Of a stretch of DNA of 10,289 nucleotides, positions 1 through 6,556 are shown piece by piece. Source of the DNA: Candidatus Scybalocola fimicaballi. GTDB taxonomy: Bacteria > Bacteroidota > Bacteroidia > Bacteroidales > Paludibacteraceae. The notes under the pieces were generated by a model. The model saw only the letters and a list, made by a program, of their open reading frames with translations. It did not search any database and had not been told where the DNA came from. The position numbers and the translations under genes were made by a program. The DNA lies in assembly GCA_002317115.1 (NCBI GenBank), contig DCIP01000010.1, positions 1 to 10,289 of the forward strand, written 5' to 3'. Positions within the stretch are counted from its first letter, which is position 1. Every line of letters begins with the position of its first letter.

Positions 1-2408
1 AGCGTGTATCCAACGTCATCAGAACACTTGCTGAGAGCGACGCTAACCCAATCGTTTCTATCCACGACCACGGTGCAGGTGGACACTTGAACTGTTTGTC
101 TGAGCTTGTTGAGGAGACAGGTGGTAAGATCGATATGGATGCACTTCCAGTTGGCGACGTTACTCTTTCAGCTAAGGAGATCATCGGTAACGAGAGCCAG
201 GAGCGTATGGGACTTCTTGTTCACGAGAAGGACATCGACCTAATCAAGAAGATCGCAGACCGTGAGCGTGCGCCAATGTATGTAGTTGGTGAGACAACAG
301 GAGACAACAGATTCGTATTCGAGAAGAAGAACGGTGAGACACCAATCGACTTGGAGATGAAGGATATGATCGGTAATCCTCCACGCACAGTCATCACAGA
401 TAATTCAGTAGAAGAGCACTATACAGACGCTACAATCAACGTAAGCAAGGTAGACGAGTATATCAACAACGTACTTCAGCTTGAGAGCGTAGCATGTAAG
501 GACTGGTTGACAAACAAGGTTGACCGTTCCGTAACAGGTAAGGTAGCACGTCAGCAGACATGTGGTGAGGTGCAGTTGCCATTGGCAGACCTTGGAGCCG
601 TTGCGTTGGATTACAGAGGAAAGTCTGGTATCGCAACGTCTATCGGACACGCTCCTATCGCAGCTCTTGCTGATCCAGAGGCTGGTTCAGTGCTTGCAAT
701 CGCAGAGGCATTGACAAACATCGTATTCGCTCCACTTGCAGAAGGATTGGATAGCGTATCGTTGTCGGCTAACTGGATGTGGCCATGTAAGAACCCAGGT
801 GAGGATGCAAGATTGTATAAGGCAGTCAACGCAGCAAGTGATTTCGCTTGTTCACTAGGTATCAATATCCCTACAGGAAAAGACTCATTGTCAATGACAC
901 AGAAGTATGGCAATGAGAAAGTATATTCTCCAGGTACAGTGATCATCTCAGCTGGTGCAGAGGTTTCTGATGTCAAGGGCATCGTTACTCCAGTTGTCGC
1001 TAACGTACCAGGTTCAGCAATCTACTACATCGACTTCTCATTCGACGAGTTGAAGCTTGGTGGTTCGGCATTGTTCGCATCATTGAACAAGGTCGGAACA
1101 GAGGTTCCATGTGTCACAGACACTGAGTACTTCATGGATGCATTCAACACAGTCCAGGAGATGCTAAAGGCAGGTATCGTACTTGCCGGACACGATATTT
1201 CAGAAGGTGGTATGTTGACTGCACTTCTTGAAATGTGTTTCGCTAATTCAGAGGGCGGTTTGAACGTCGACTTGAATGGTGTTGGCGACGACGTGATGAA
1301 GGTATTGTTCGCTGAGAACCCAGGTGTTTTGGTACAGGTTTCAGACTGTGCTTTGGCAGAGAAGATGATGAAGGAGGCAGGTGTTGGTTTCGCCAAGATC
1401 GCAACTCCAATGGAGGACAGAGTCGTAAGAGTGGCTAAGGATAAGTTCAAGCACGACTTCCAGATCGATCAGCTTCGCGACGTTTGGTTCAAGTCGTCTT
1501 ACCTATTGGATAGAAGACAGAGTGGTGAGATCTGCGCTAAGAAGCGTTACGAGAACTACAAGAACCAGCCATTGAGATTCAAGTTCAACGCTGACTTCTC
1601 TGGTAAGCTTTCTAAGCTTGGCATCACAGCCGACCGTACAGCTCCATCAGGAATCAAGGCAGCTATCATCCGTGAGAAGGGAACAAACGGAGACCGTGAG
1701 ATGGCATACTCAATGTATTTGGCAGGATTCGACGTTAAGGATGTCCACATGACAGACTTGGCTTCAGGCCGCGAGACATTGGATGATGTCAACTTGATCG
1801 TCTTCTGTGGTGGATTCTCTAACTCAGACGTCCTTGGTTCAGCTAAGGGTTGGGCAGGAGGATTCCTATACAACGAGAAGGCAAAGGCAGCTCTAGACCG
1901 TTATTACGCACGTCCTGACACACTTTCATTAGGTGTCTGCAACGGATGTCAGCTAATGGTTGAGTTAGGACTTGTTTATCCTAACCACGAGCAGAAGCCA
2001 CGTATGCTTCACAACGACTCTCACAAGTTTGAGTCATCATTCGTAGCGTTGACTATTCCTCAGAATGAGTCAGTGATGTTCAAGTCACTTTCTGGATCTA
2101 ACTTAGGAATCTGGGTGGCTCACGGAGAAGGAAAGTTCGACCTTCCATACGCAGAGAGCGAGTACAAGATCGTAGGTAAGTATGTTTACGACGGTTATCC
2201 AGCAAACCCTAACGGATCTAAGTACGCAACAGCAGCTATCGCATCTGCAGACGGCCGCCACTTGGCAATGATGCCACACTTGGAGCGTGCGATCTTCCCA
2301 TGGCAGTGGGCACACTACCCATTGAACAGAAAGTCAACTGATGAGGTTACTCCATGGATCGAGGCATTCGTTAATGCAAGAAAGTGGATTGAGCAGAACA
2401 AGAAGTAA
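1..2408 (+). CDS. purL: phosphoribosylformylglycinamidine synthase, 3' part (5' end outside window)
   Basis: FGAM synthase is the cytosolic ATP- and glutamine-dependent enzyme of purine synthesis that converts FGAR to FGAM. The frame is open from base 3, reading RVSNVIRTLAESDANP and then IHDHGAGGH, so the TTG at 87 is internal and the gene begins upstream. About 801 residues are visible; single-chain PurL is usually 1200-1300, so roughly 400 N-terminal residues are missing. In order: the end of the first AIRS-like ATPase half (GAGGH; KEIIGNESQERMG), the second half (DRSVTGKVARQQ, GEALTN-like AEALTN, LSANWMWP, PTGKDSLSM), and the class I glutamine amidotransferase domain from about 1630. That domain carries the nucleophile motif GVCNGCQ (Cys codon 1938-1940) and the His/Glu pair in MMPHLER (2277-2285), where HLE replaces the more usual HPE. 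No frameshift is seen. Codon use is strongly biased (AAG, GAG, GCA), which suggests high expression. Two hairpins follow the stop. Confidence 0.97.
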   Translation, partial: RVSNVIRTLAESDANPIVSIHDHGAGGHLNCLSELVEETGGKIDMDALPVGDVTLSAKEIIGNESQERMGLLVHEKDIDLIKKIADRERAPMYVVGETTGDNRFVFEKKNGETPIDLEMKDMIGNPPRTVITDNSVEEHYTDATINVSKVDEYINNVLQLESVACKDWLTNKVDRSVTGKVARQQTCGEVQLPLADLGAVALDYRGKSGIATSIGHAPIAALADPEAGSVLAIAEALTNIVFAPLAEGLDSVSLSANWMWPCKNPGEDARLYKAVNAASDFACSLGINIPTGKDSLSMTQKYGNEKVYSPGTVIISAGAEVSDVKGIVTPVVANVPGSAIYYIDFSFDELKLGGSALFASLNKVGTEVPCVTDTEYFMDAFNTVQEMLKAGIVLAGHDISEGGMLTALLEMCFANSEGGLNVDLNGVGDDVMKVLFAENPGVLVQVSDCALAEKMMKEAGVGFAKIATPMEDRVVRVAKDKFKHDFQIDQLRDVWFKSSYLLDRRQSGEICAKKRYENYKNQPLRFKFNADFSGKLSKLGITADRTAPSGIKAAIIREKGTNGDREMAYSMYLAGFDVKDVHMTDLASGRETLDDVNLIVFCGGFSNSDVLGSAKGWAGGFLYNEKAKAALDRYYARPDTLSLGVCNGCQLMVELGLVYPNHEQKPRMLHNDSHKFESSFVALTIPQNESVMFKSLSGSNLGIWVAHGEGKFDLPYAESEYKIVGKYVYDGYPANPNGSKYATAAIASADGRHLAMMPHLERAIFPWQWAHYPLNRKSTDEVTPWIEAFVNARKWIEQNKK

Positions 2409-2430
2409 TTTCATTCTGTAATATACATTG

Positions 2431-2462
2431 TAGAGACGTCACATTGTGGCGTCTCTATTTGT
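2431..2462 (+). terminator. intrinsic terminator after purL
   Basis: A 12-bp stem (2431-2442 with 2446-2457, one G-U pair) closes a 3-nt ATT loop and is followed by a short T-rich tail, ATTTGTTTG. It lies 22 nt after the purL stop. Its core GACGTCACAnTnTGGCGTC recurs after the flavodiiron gene at 5631-5649 with 17 of 19 positions identical, so it belongs to a small dispersed hairpin family. Confidence 0.75.
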
Positions 2463-2468
2463 TTGTAA

Positions 2469-2510
2469 ATACGAAAAAAGGGAAGACCATCGGCCTTCCC
2501 TTTTTCGTAT
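2469..2510. terminator. bidirectional terminator between purL and the LRR gene
   Basis: This inverted repeat runs ATACG-A6-GGGAAG ... CTTCCC-T5-CGTAT, with one unpaired A and an inner CC/GG pairing. The A-run on one arm and T-run on the other give an RNA hairpin followed by U residues in both directions. It sits between two convergent genes and can serve both. Confidence 0.8.
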
Positions 2511-2527
2511 GATAAAGATTAATTCAA

Positions 2528-3772
2528 TTAATAGTAGACGACGCTTCTATTGAAACGATTGTTGTCCAGAATTTTCAAGCCTGCAGGAGCCATGATTTTT
2601 TTCAAACTCACACAATTCTCAAACATGTCGTCGCATTTTGTGACATGCTGTGGTATTCGGATTGAGGTCAAACTCTCGCAATTCATGAAAACATCTTTTT
2701 CTATAGTTTTCAAAGCACCATCCGGAATTCTCACAACTCCAAGTTTTGCGCATCCATAAAAAGCACTTGCCTCCAAAGTGACGACTGACGCCGGAATGAC
2801 AATGTTCTCTATGCTCTCACAATTGTAGAATGTTGATGAACAGATATTTGTGATGTCATTAGGAAGGCCTACACTGTACAGGTTCCTACAATTAGCGAAT
2901 GCACCTCTACCAATCTCTCTTACGTTGTCTGGTATCATAATCTTAGTCAATCCCAAACATCCTCCAAAAGCATAGGCTCCAATGGATGTTACCGATTTTG
3001 GTATTACCACATTCGTTTTCTGATTTGGAAACGAAAGTAGTTTGGTGATATTCTTATCATACAGCACTCCATCCTTCGACGTAAAATTTGGATTCGCATT
3101 GTCTACGATAAAACTCTTTAATGACTGACAATTGTAGAAAGCTGATTCATGTATATCTGTGACCGATTTTGGAATGGAAATCGTCGCAACTTGATAACAT
3201 CCGGCGAATGTGCTTGCCAAAATAGTGCTTACACCTTCTGGTATCATGATTTTTGTAAAGCCTGCACATGCTGCAAAGGCTCTCTTTCCTATCGACGTCA
3301 CTTTATTAGGTATGACTACATTCTGCAGACTGCCACAACCTGAAAATGCCTCATCTCCTATCGTCGTCACAGTATTCGGAATCGCGATAGAGGATAGACT
3401 GACACATTCATGGAACGTATATTCATTAATCTCAGTTAGACCATTAGGTAAATTGATACTCTTCAAATTTCTGCATCCATTAAAAGCAGAAGACTCTATA
3501 CTCTTCACTGTAGACGGGAGTTCAATTCTTTGAATAGTATAATTCAATTCGAAGGAAGAGGTCCCAATTGCGGTAACGGTATACTCTTTCCCATCTTTAA
3601 CTACGACTGAAGGTATAATCAAATCTTTCACATTTTCTGACACTTTGTATACCTTTGCTGTCTTGGCATAATCATCATAAATGAATCCCAATCCCGTACG
3701 TTCTGCTGGTGTTTGTGCGAAAGTCGAAAGCGACAACAAAACAGTCGCAAATGAAGTTACAATTTTTTCCAT
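2528..3772 (-). CDS. secreted BspA-like leucine-rich-repeat protein
   Basis: This 414-residue exported protein is probably a surface or extracellular binding protein. Residues 1-19 look like a Sec signal peptide (MEKIV, then a hydrophobic TVLLSLSTF stretch, AQ cleavage); there is no lipobox cysteine. Residues 25-70 form the usual entry segment (FIYDDYAKTAKVY ... KEYTVTAIG). From about 84 to 405 there are twelve to thirteen LRR_5/BspA repeats of 23 residues, pattern IxIPxxVTxIGxxAFxxCxxLxx. One non-LRR island at 221-254 (NPNFTSKDGVLYDKN) is typical of this family. No type IX or LPXTG-like sorting signal is seen at the C-terminus (ends SVVYY). Known BspA-type proteins bind host matrix proteins or other bacteria; the ligand here cannot be inferred. 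The gene is monocistronic and convergent with purL. The ATG at 3770-3772 starts the signal peptide directly. Confidence 0.9.
   Translation of the reverse strand: MEKIVTSFATVLLSLSTFAQTPAERTGLGFIYDDYAKTAKVYKVSENVKDLIIPSVVVKDGKEYTVTAIGTSSFELNYTIQRIELPSTVKSIESSAFNGCRNLKSINLPNGLTEINEYTFHECVSLSSIAIPNTVTTIGDEAFSGCGSLQNVVIPNKVTSIGKRAFAACAGFTKIMIPEGVSTILASTFAGCYQVATISIPKSVTDIHESAFYNCQSLKSFIVDNANPNFTSKDGVLYDKNITKLLSFPNQKTNVVIPKSVTSIGAYAFGGCLGLTKIMIPDNVREIGRGAFANCRNLYSVGLPNDITNICSSTFYNCESIENIVIPASVVTLEASAFYGCAKLGVVRIPDGALKTIEKDVFMNCESLTSIRIPQHVTKCDDMFENCVSLKKIMAPAGLKILDNNRFNRSVVYY
2564..3523 (-). repeat. 69-nt periodic LRR_5 coding repeats
   Basis: The DNA shows a degenerate 69-nt periodicity that reflects the 23-residue BspA repeats. 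A non-repeat insertion of about 100 nt interrupts it near residues 221-254. Copies are diverged at DNA level, so this is protein-level repetition rather than recent tandem amplification. Confidence 0.85.
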
Positions 3773-3795
3773 ATTCTATAAATTAGCCCAACACT

Positions 3796-3825
3796 CAAAA
3801 TTAAACAATTTTATTATATATTAAA
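3796..3825 (-). promoter_or_regulatory. putative promoter of the LRR gene
   Basis: On the minus strand, 3803-3796 reads TAATTTTG, an exact match to the Bacteroidota -7 element TAnnTTTG. A weaker TTTA at 3825-3822 lies 18 nt upstream in the -33 position (consensus TTTG). The predicted transcript start leaves a short leader of roughly 15 nt before the ATG, with no Shine-Dalgarno sequence. Confidence 0.5.
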
Positions 3826-3951
3826 GTAAAAATATTGCAAAAACATATTCCCGGCATTTATTATGTCTGCAATCTTTGATACCCAAAGGTTAACTGAACG
3901 GAAACTGATGACGCGATTAATTTCCTTTTTATCCGATTTTTCATTAAAAAG

Positions 3952-3968
3952 TATCAAATATTTTGATA
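3952..3968. promoter_or_regulatory. 17-bp palindrome over the -33 element of perR (second operator candidate)
   Basis: TATCAAA-TAT-TTTGATA is a perfect inverted repeat, and its right arm contains the -33 TTTG at 3962-3965. Its centre lies 37 bp upstream of the centre of the PerR-type box at 3989-4005. The arms differ from that box, so it could bind a different regulator or be a lower-affinity site. The AT-rich setting makes chance possible. Confidence 0.4.
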
Positions 3969-3992
3969 AAAGTTGATGAATTTATAAATTTG
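3962..3992 (+). promoter_or_regulatory. Bacteroidota-type promoter of the perR operon
   Basis: TTTG at 3962-3965, a 19-nt spacer, and TAAATTTG at 3985-3992 match the TTTG-N19-TAnnTTTG consensus exactly. The expected transcript start is near 3998, giving a leader of about 17 nt before the ATG at 4015. Confidence 0.8.
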
Positions 3993-4005
3993 TAATGATT
4001 ACAAA
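3989..4005. promoter_or_regulatory. PerR/Fur-type operator on the perR promoter
   Basis: TTTGTAATGATTACAAA is a perfect palindrome of 8-1-8 form. It contains the 7-1-7 arrangement of Fur-family boxes (TTGTAAT-n-ATTACAA; compare the PerR consensus TTATAAT-n-ATTATAA). It overlaps the last four bases of the -7 element and the predicted transcript start, so bound repressor would block initiation. It points to autoregulation by the downstream gene. Confidence 0.75.
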
Positions 4006-4014
4006 CTACAACAG

Positions 4015-4449
4015 ATGAGAGTTGAAGATTACATATTGAAATTTGGGATTAAACCTTTGGTTCAGAGAGTTGCTGTCATGAAATATTTATTGACACACAA
4101 GACACATCCCACTGTGGAAGAAATCTATGAGTCTCTTCATAAGGAGATATCCACACTTTCCAAAACCACAATTTACAACACTCTAAAATTATTTGTAGAG
4201 AACGGTGCAGCTCTTCAATTAAACATTGAAGACAAATGTGTGCATTTCGACGGAGATATCTCCGCCCATGCTCATTTCATGTGTCAGCATTGCGGAATGA
4301 TCTATGATATCTTCCCTTCTAAGATGCCTATCATCAACGAGCTATCAACGTTGGAATTCGGTTCGCACAACATCCAGAATGTGCAGCTGAACCTTACCGG
4401 AGTCTGCGAGAAATGCATGAAAAAACAGAAAAATAAAGAAACCAAATAA
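4015..4449 (+). CDS. perR: Fur-family repressor, PerR-like peroxide sensor
   Basis: This 144-residue cytosolic repressor probably senses H2O2 by metal-catalysed oxidation. Residues 1-75 are the winged helix (QRVAVMKYL; HPTVEEIYESL; LSKTTIYNTLKLF). The C-terminal dimer domain has two CxxC pairs, Cys90/93 (MCQHCG) and Cys131/134 (CEKC), for structural zinc. Aligned by eye to Bacillus subtilis PerR, the regulatory ligands His37, Asp85, His91, His93 and Asp104 correspond to His31, Asp79, His85, His87 and Asp98 with identical spacing. Asp at the Asp85 position favours PerR over Fur, which typically has Glu there. The ATG at 4015 follows the predicted transcript start by about 17 nt. A perfect Fur-family palindrome covers the promoter. 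The flavodiiron gene follows after 12 nt, so they are likely cotranscribed. Iron- or zinc-responsive function is not excluded. Confidence 0.88.
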   Translation: MRVEDYILKFGIKPLVQRVAVMKYLLTHKTHPTVEEIYESLHKEISTLSKTTIYNTLKLFVENGAALQLNIEDKCVHFDGDISAHAHFMCQHCGMIYDIFPSKMPIINELSTLEFGSHNIQNVQLNLTGVCEKCMKKQKNKETK

Positions 4450-4461
4450 AATAGTACAGTC

Positions 4462-5622
4462 ATGATGAATGTTTCTGAAAAAATCAAGTATGTCGGAGTA
4501 GACGACTTGGATATTGATTTGTTTGAGAGTCAATATGTTGTGCCTGAAGGAATTTCCTACAATTCATACGTCATTCTTGATGAGAAGACAGCTGTTATGG
4601 ACACTGTCGACGCAAGAAAGACAGATGAGTGGATCAACAACGTCAAAGCGGTGTTGGGAGGCAAGAACCTTGATTATATCGTTTGCCAACACATGGAGCC
4701 AGACCACGCAGGCTCGATAATGAAAGCGTTGGAGGTTTTTCCAACAGCAAAAATCGTTGGTAATGCCAAGACATTCACATACATGGCTCAGTTTTTTGAC
4801 GTCAACCTTGATGGCAGAAAAGTAGAGGTGAAAGACGGAGAGTCGTTAAGCCTTGGTAATCACAACCTTACTTTCGTATTTGCTCCGATGGTTCACTGGC
4901 CAGAGGTGATGGTGTCATACGAGAGCAGCGAGAAGGTTTTGTTTGCTGCCGACGGATTCGGCAAATTCGGAGCAATCTCAAAATATGATGGCGACTGGGC
5001 ATGTGAGGCTCGACGCTACTATTTCAATATCTGTGGAAAGTATGGCGTGCAGGTGCAGGCGTTGTTGAAGAAAGCGGCGTCGCTTGACATCAAGACTATC
5101 GCTCCGCTTCACGGACCAGTGCTAAAGGAGAATCTTGGCTACTATATCGACCTTTATAACACATGGAGTTCATACGGCGTGGAGAGCGAAGGTGTGTTGG
5201 TGGCATACGCGTCGATCCACGGAAATACAAAGAGAGCCGCAGAGAAGATCGCGTCGATCCTTGAGAAAGAGGGAGCAAAGAAGGTTGTTGTGAGCGATCT
5301 TAGCCGCGACGACGAGGCTGAAGTCATCGAAGACGCATTCAGATATGGCAAGATGATCATTGCCGCCCCTACATACGACGGTGGATTATTCCCGCCAATG
5401 GAGAGTTTCCTATCACATTTGAAAAGTAAGAATTATCAGAAGCGTACCGTCGGCATCATTGAGAATGGCACATGGGCTCCAGTGTCGGGCAAATTCATGA
5501 GAGAGAAACTTGAGGCAATGAAAGACATTAAGATCTGCGACACAGTTGTCACAATCAAGTCGGCATTGAAAGCAGACCAAGAGGCCTCTTTAGTTGCATT
5601 GGCAAAAGAGGTATTGGCGTAA
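4462..5622 (+). CDS. fprA: flavodiiron protein (A-type flavoprotein, O2/NO reductase)
   Basis: This 386-residue soluble enzyme reduces O2 to water and/or NO to N2O by four- or two-electron chemistry. Residues 1-240 are the metallo-beta-lactamase-like diiron domain. All ligands are visible: His77, Glu79, Asp81 and His82 (HMEPDH), His145 (MVHWPE), bridging Asp164 (AADGFG) and His217 (LHGP). Residues 243-386 are the flavodoxin domain, with the FMN phosphate loop YASIHGNT (249-256) and later loops APTYDGG and NGTWAP. The length matches the two-domain class A form, with no fused rubredoxin or flavin reductase, so electrons must come from a partner; the rubredoxin-containing rubrerythrin next door is a candidate. 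It lies 12 nt after perR, probably under the same PerR-controlled promoter. A second ATG directly follows the first (4465), so the start is uncertain by one codon. Confidence 0.95.
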   Translation: MMNVSEKIKYVGVDDLDIDLFESQYVVPEGISYNSYVILDEKTAVMDTVDARKTDEWINNVKAVLGGKNLDYIVCQHMEPDHAGSIMKALEVFPTAKIVGNAKTFTYMAQFFDVNLDGRKVEVKDGESLSLGNHNLTFVFAPMVHWPEVMVSYESSEKVLFAADGFGKFGAISKYDGDWACEARRYYFNICGKYGVQVQALLKKAASLDIKTIAPLHGPVLKENLGYYIDLYNTWSSYGVESEGVLVAYASIHGNTKRAAEKIASILEKEGAKKVVVSDLSRDDEAEVIEDAFRYGKMIIAAPTYDGGLFPPMESFLSHLKSKNYQKRTVGIIENGTWAPVSGKFMREKLEAMKDIKICDTVVTIKSALKADQEASLVALAKEVLA

Positions 5623-5630
5623 CATGTGTA

Positions 5631-5649
5631 GACGTCACAATATGGCGTC
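5631..5649 (+). terminator. weak hairpin between fprA and the rubrerythrin gene
   Basis: A 7-bp stem (5631-5637 with 5643-5649, one G-U pair) closes a 5-nt loop. It is nearly identical to the core of the purL terminator (17 of 19 positions) but lacks the outer GAGA/TCTC pairs and any T tract. I infer an attenuating or processing hairpin, or a decayed terminator, that would let part of the transcript run into the next gene. Confidence 0.4.
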
Positions 5650-5693
5650 ATTACGGACAATTATAAAAAACCAAAAACTAAAACTATATTATT

Positions 5694-6242
5694 ATGGCAA
5701 AGTTCATTTGTACAGTATGTGGTTACGTCCACGAAGGAGATAGCGCACCAGAGAAGTGCCCACAGTGTAAGGTTCCAGCAAGCAAGTTCAAAGAGCTTGA
5801 CGAGTCAGCACCAGTAAACTACGCTACAGAGCACGAGATAGGAGTTGCAAAGGGATGTGATCCAGAGATGATCAAGGATCTAAACGCACACTTCAACGGT
5901 GAGTGTTCAGAGGTTGGCATGTACTTGGCAATGAGCCGTCAGGCTGATCGCGAGGGTTACCCAGAAATCGCAGAGGCATTCAAGCGTTACGCATTCGAGG
6001 AGGCAGAGCACGCTGCTAAGTTTGCAGAGCTTCTTGGTGATGTGGTTTGGGATACAAAGACAAACCTTGAGAAGAGAATGAACGCTGAGGCAGGAGCTTG
6101 CGAGGATAAGTTCCGTATCGCAAAGAACGCAAAGGCTCAGAACCTTGACGCTATCCACGATACTGTTCATGAGATGGCTAAGGACGAGGCTCGTCACGGT
6201 CAGGGCTTCCGTGGTCTTTATAACAGATACTTCGGAAAGTAA
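5694..6242 (+). CDS. rbr: reverse rubrerythrin (NADH-dependent peroxidase type)
   Basis: This 182-residue cytosolic enzyme reduces H2O2 (and in some anaerobes O2) with electrons passed through its own iron site. The domain order is inverted relative to classical rubrerythrin: the rubredoxin-like Fe(Cys)4 domain comes first ([13 protein letters not shown], Cys6/Cys9, and KCPQCKVP, Cys22/Cys25). The ferritin-like four-helix diiron domain follows at about 50-180. It shows ECSEVGMYL in helix A and ExxH motifs at Glu103-His106 ([10 protein letters not shown]) and Glu165-His168 (KDEARHGQG). This matches the reverse rubrerythrins of clostridia and other anaerobes. It lies 71 nt after fprA, separated by a weak hairpin. 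I find no exact TAnnTTTG element in that gap, so it may rely on read-through from the perR promoter. Codon use is strongly biased towards AAG, GAG and GCA, suggesting abundance. A hexamer repeat begins just after the stop. Confidence 0.93.
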   Translation: MAKFICTVCGYVHEGDSAPEKCPQCKVPASKFKELDESAPVNYATEHEIGVAKGCDPEMIKDLNAHFNGECSEVGMYLAMSRQADREGYPEIAEAFKRYAFEEAEHAAKFAELLGDVVWDTKTNLEKRMNAEAGACEDKFRIAKNAKAQNLDAIHDTVHEMAKDEARHGQGFRGLYNRYFGK

Positions 6243-6243
6243 T

Positions 6244-6300
6244 TAACGTTAACGTTGACGTTAACGAAAACGAAAACGAAAACGAAAACGAAGACGAAAA
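6244..6300 (+). repeat. hexanucleotide tandem repeat (WAACGW)n after the rubrerythrin stop
   Basis: CG dinucleotides recur exactly every 6 nt at nine positions, from 6247 to 6295. The first units read TAACGT and later ones AAACGA. There are two A-to-G variants (6257 and 6293). The first part, 6243-6264, can also fold into a 9-bp hairpin with an ACGT loop, but an A-rich and not a T-rich stretch follows it. The array ends directly before the terminator at 6304. Confidence 0.85.
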
Positions 6301-6303
6301 CTG

Positions 6304-6335
6304 GGAGATGACATTACGGTGTCGTCTCCTTTTTT
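6304..6335 (+). terminator. intrinsic terminator of the perR-fprA-rubrerythrin cluster
   Basis: An 11-bp stem (6304-6314 with 6319-6329, two G-U pairs) closes a TACG tetraloop and is followed by six T residues at 6330-6335. It is the strongest terminator in the window and its outer GAGA...TCTC pairs resemble those of the purL hairpin. Confidence 0.88.
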
Positions 6336-6372
6336 GTTTCGTGTCGTAAGTTATAACTCACGACACGAAACA
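6335..6372. repeat. 38-nt near-perfect palindrome
   Basis: Two 13-nt arms (6335-6347 and 6360-6372, TGTTTCGTGTCGT and its exact complement) flank a single A/C mismatch and the self-complementary core AGTTATAACT. It is longer than ordinary operators and has no T tract on either side. It starts on the last T of the preceding terminator. It could be a cruciform-forming element, a REP-like unit or a protein binding site. Confidence 0.8.
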
Positions 6373-6400
6373 TCGCTCATTTTCATTTGAAATGTGCAAA

Positions 6401-6417
6401 GGAGAAAATTTGAACAA
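6401..6417 (+). repeat. direct repeat copy 1
   Basis: GGAGAAAATTTGAACAA matches the second copy at 6650-6666 in 16 of 17 positions. A partial third copy, GGCGAAATTTTG, lies at 6422-6433. Confidence 0.6.
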
Positions 6418-6556
6418 AAAAGGCGAAATTTTGGAAACCGCACAAACCCCAAAAAAGTGTGCAACAGATTTCTGCACAAAGAAAAATCAAGTGTGCAAAG
6501 CATCAAAAAAAAGTGAAAAATGCAGTGTCTACCCCTCAAAAAAAATGGTCGAAATC

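Noticed and set aside
87..89. TTG as the start of purL
   Set aside because: The frame is open upstream to base 3 and encodes the conserved IHDHGAGGH stretch, so this codon is internal.
405..2315. Minus-strand open frames within purL (for example 611-982, 1025-1450, 1556-1873, 2103-2315)
   Set aside because: They lie entirely opposite a well-conserved enzyme gene, show no recognisable domains, and are explained by its biased codon use.
2564..3523. CRISPR-like array suggested by regular repetition
   Set aside because: The 69-nt period is degenerate, with no constant repeat and unique spacer pattern, and it encodes BspA-type LRRs.
2550..3533. Plus-strand open frames opposite the LRR gene
   Set aside because: Their repetitive peptides simply mirror the 69-nt LRR periodicity on the other strand.
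5650..5693. A PerR box or separate promoter directly before the rubrerythrin gene
   Set aside because: Only a single ATTATAA half-site is seen, with no matching left arm and no TAnnTTTG element, so I do not call either.
6335..6372. A second intrinsic terminator after the rubrerythrin gene
   Set aside because: The stem is strong but is followed by CATCGCTCAT on the plus strand and, on the minus strand, by the complement of the preceding T run, so no U tract follows in either direction.
6398..6404. AAAGGAG as a Shine-Dalgarno sequence
   Set aside because: No suitable start codon with a plausible protein follows, and the other genes in this window lack such sites, as is usual for this phylum.
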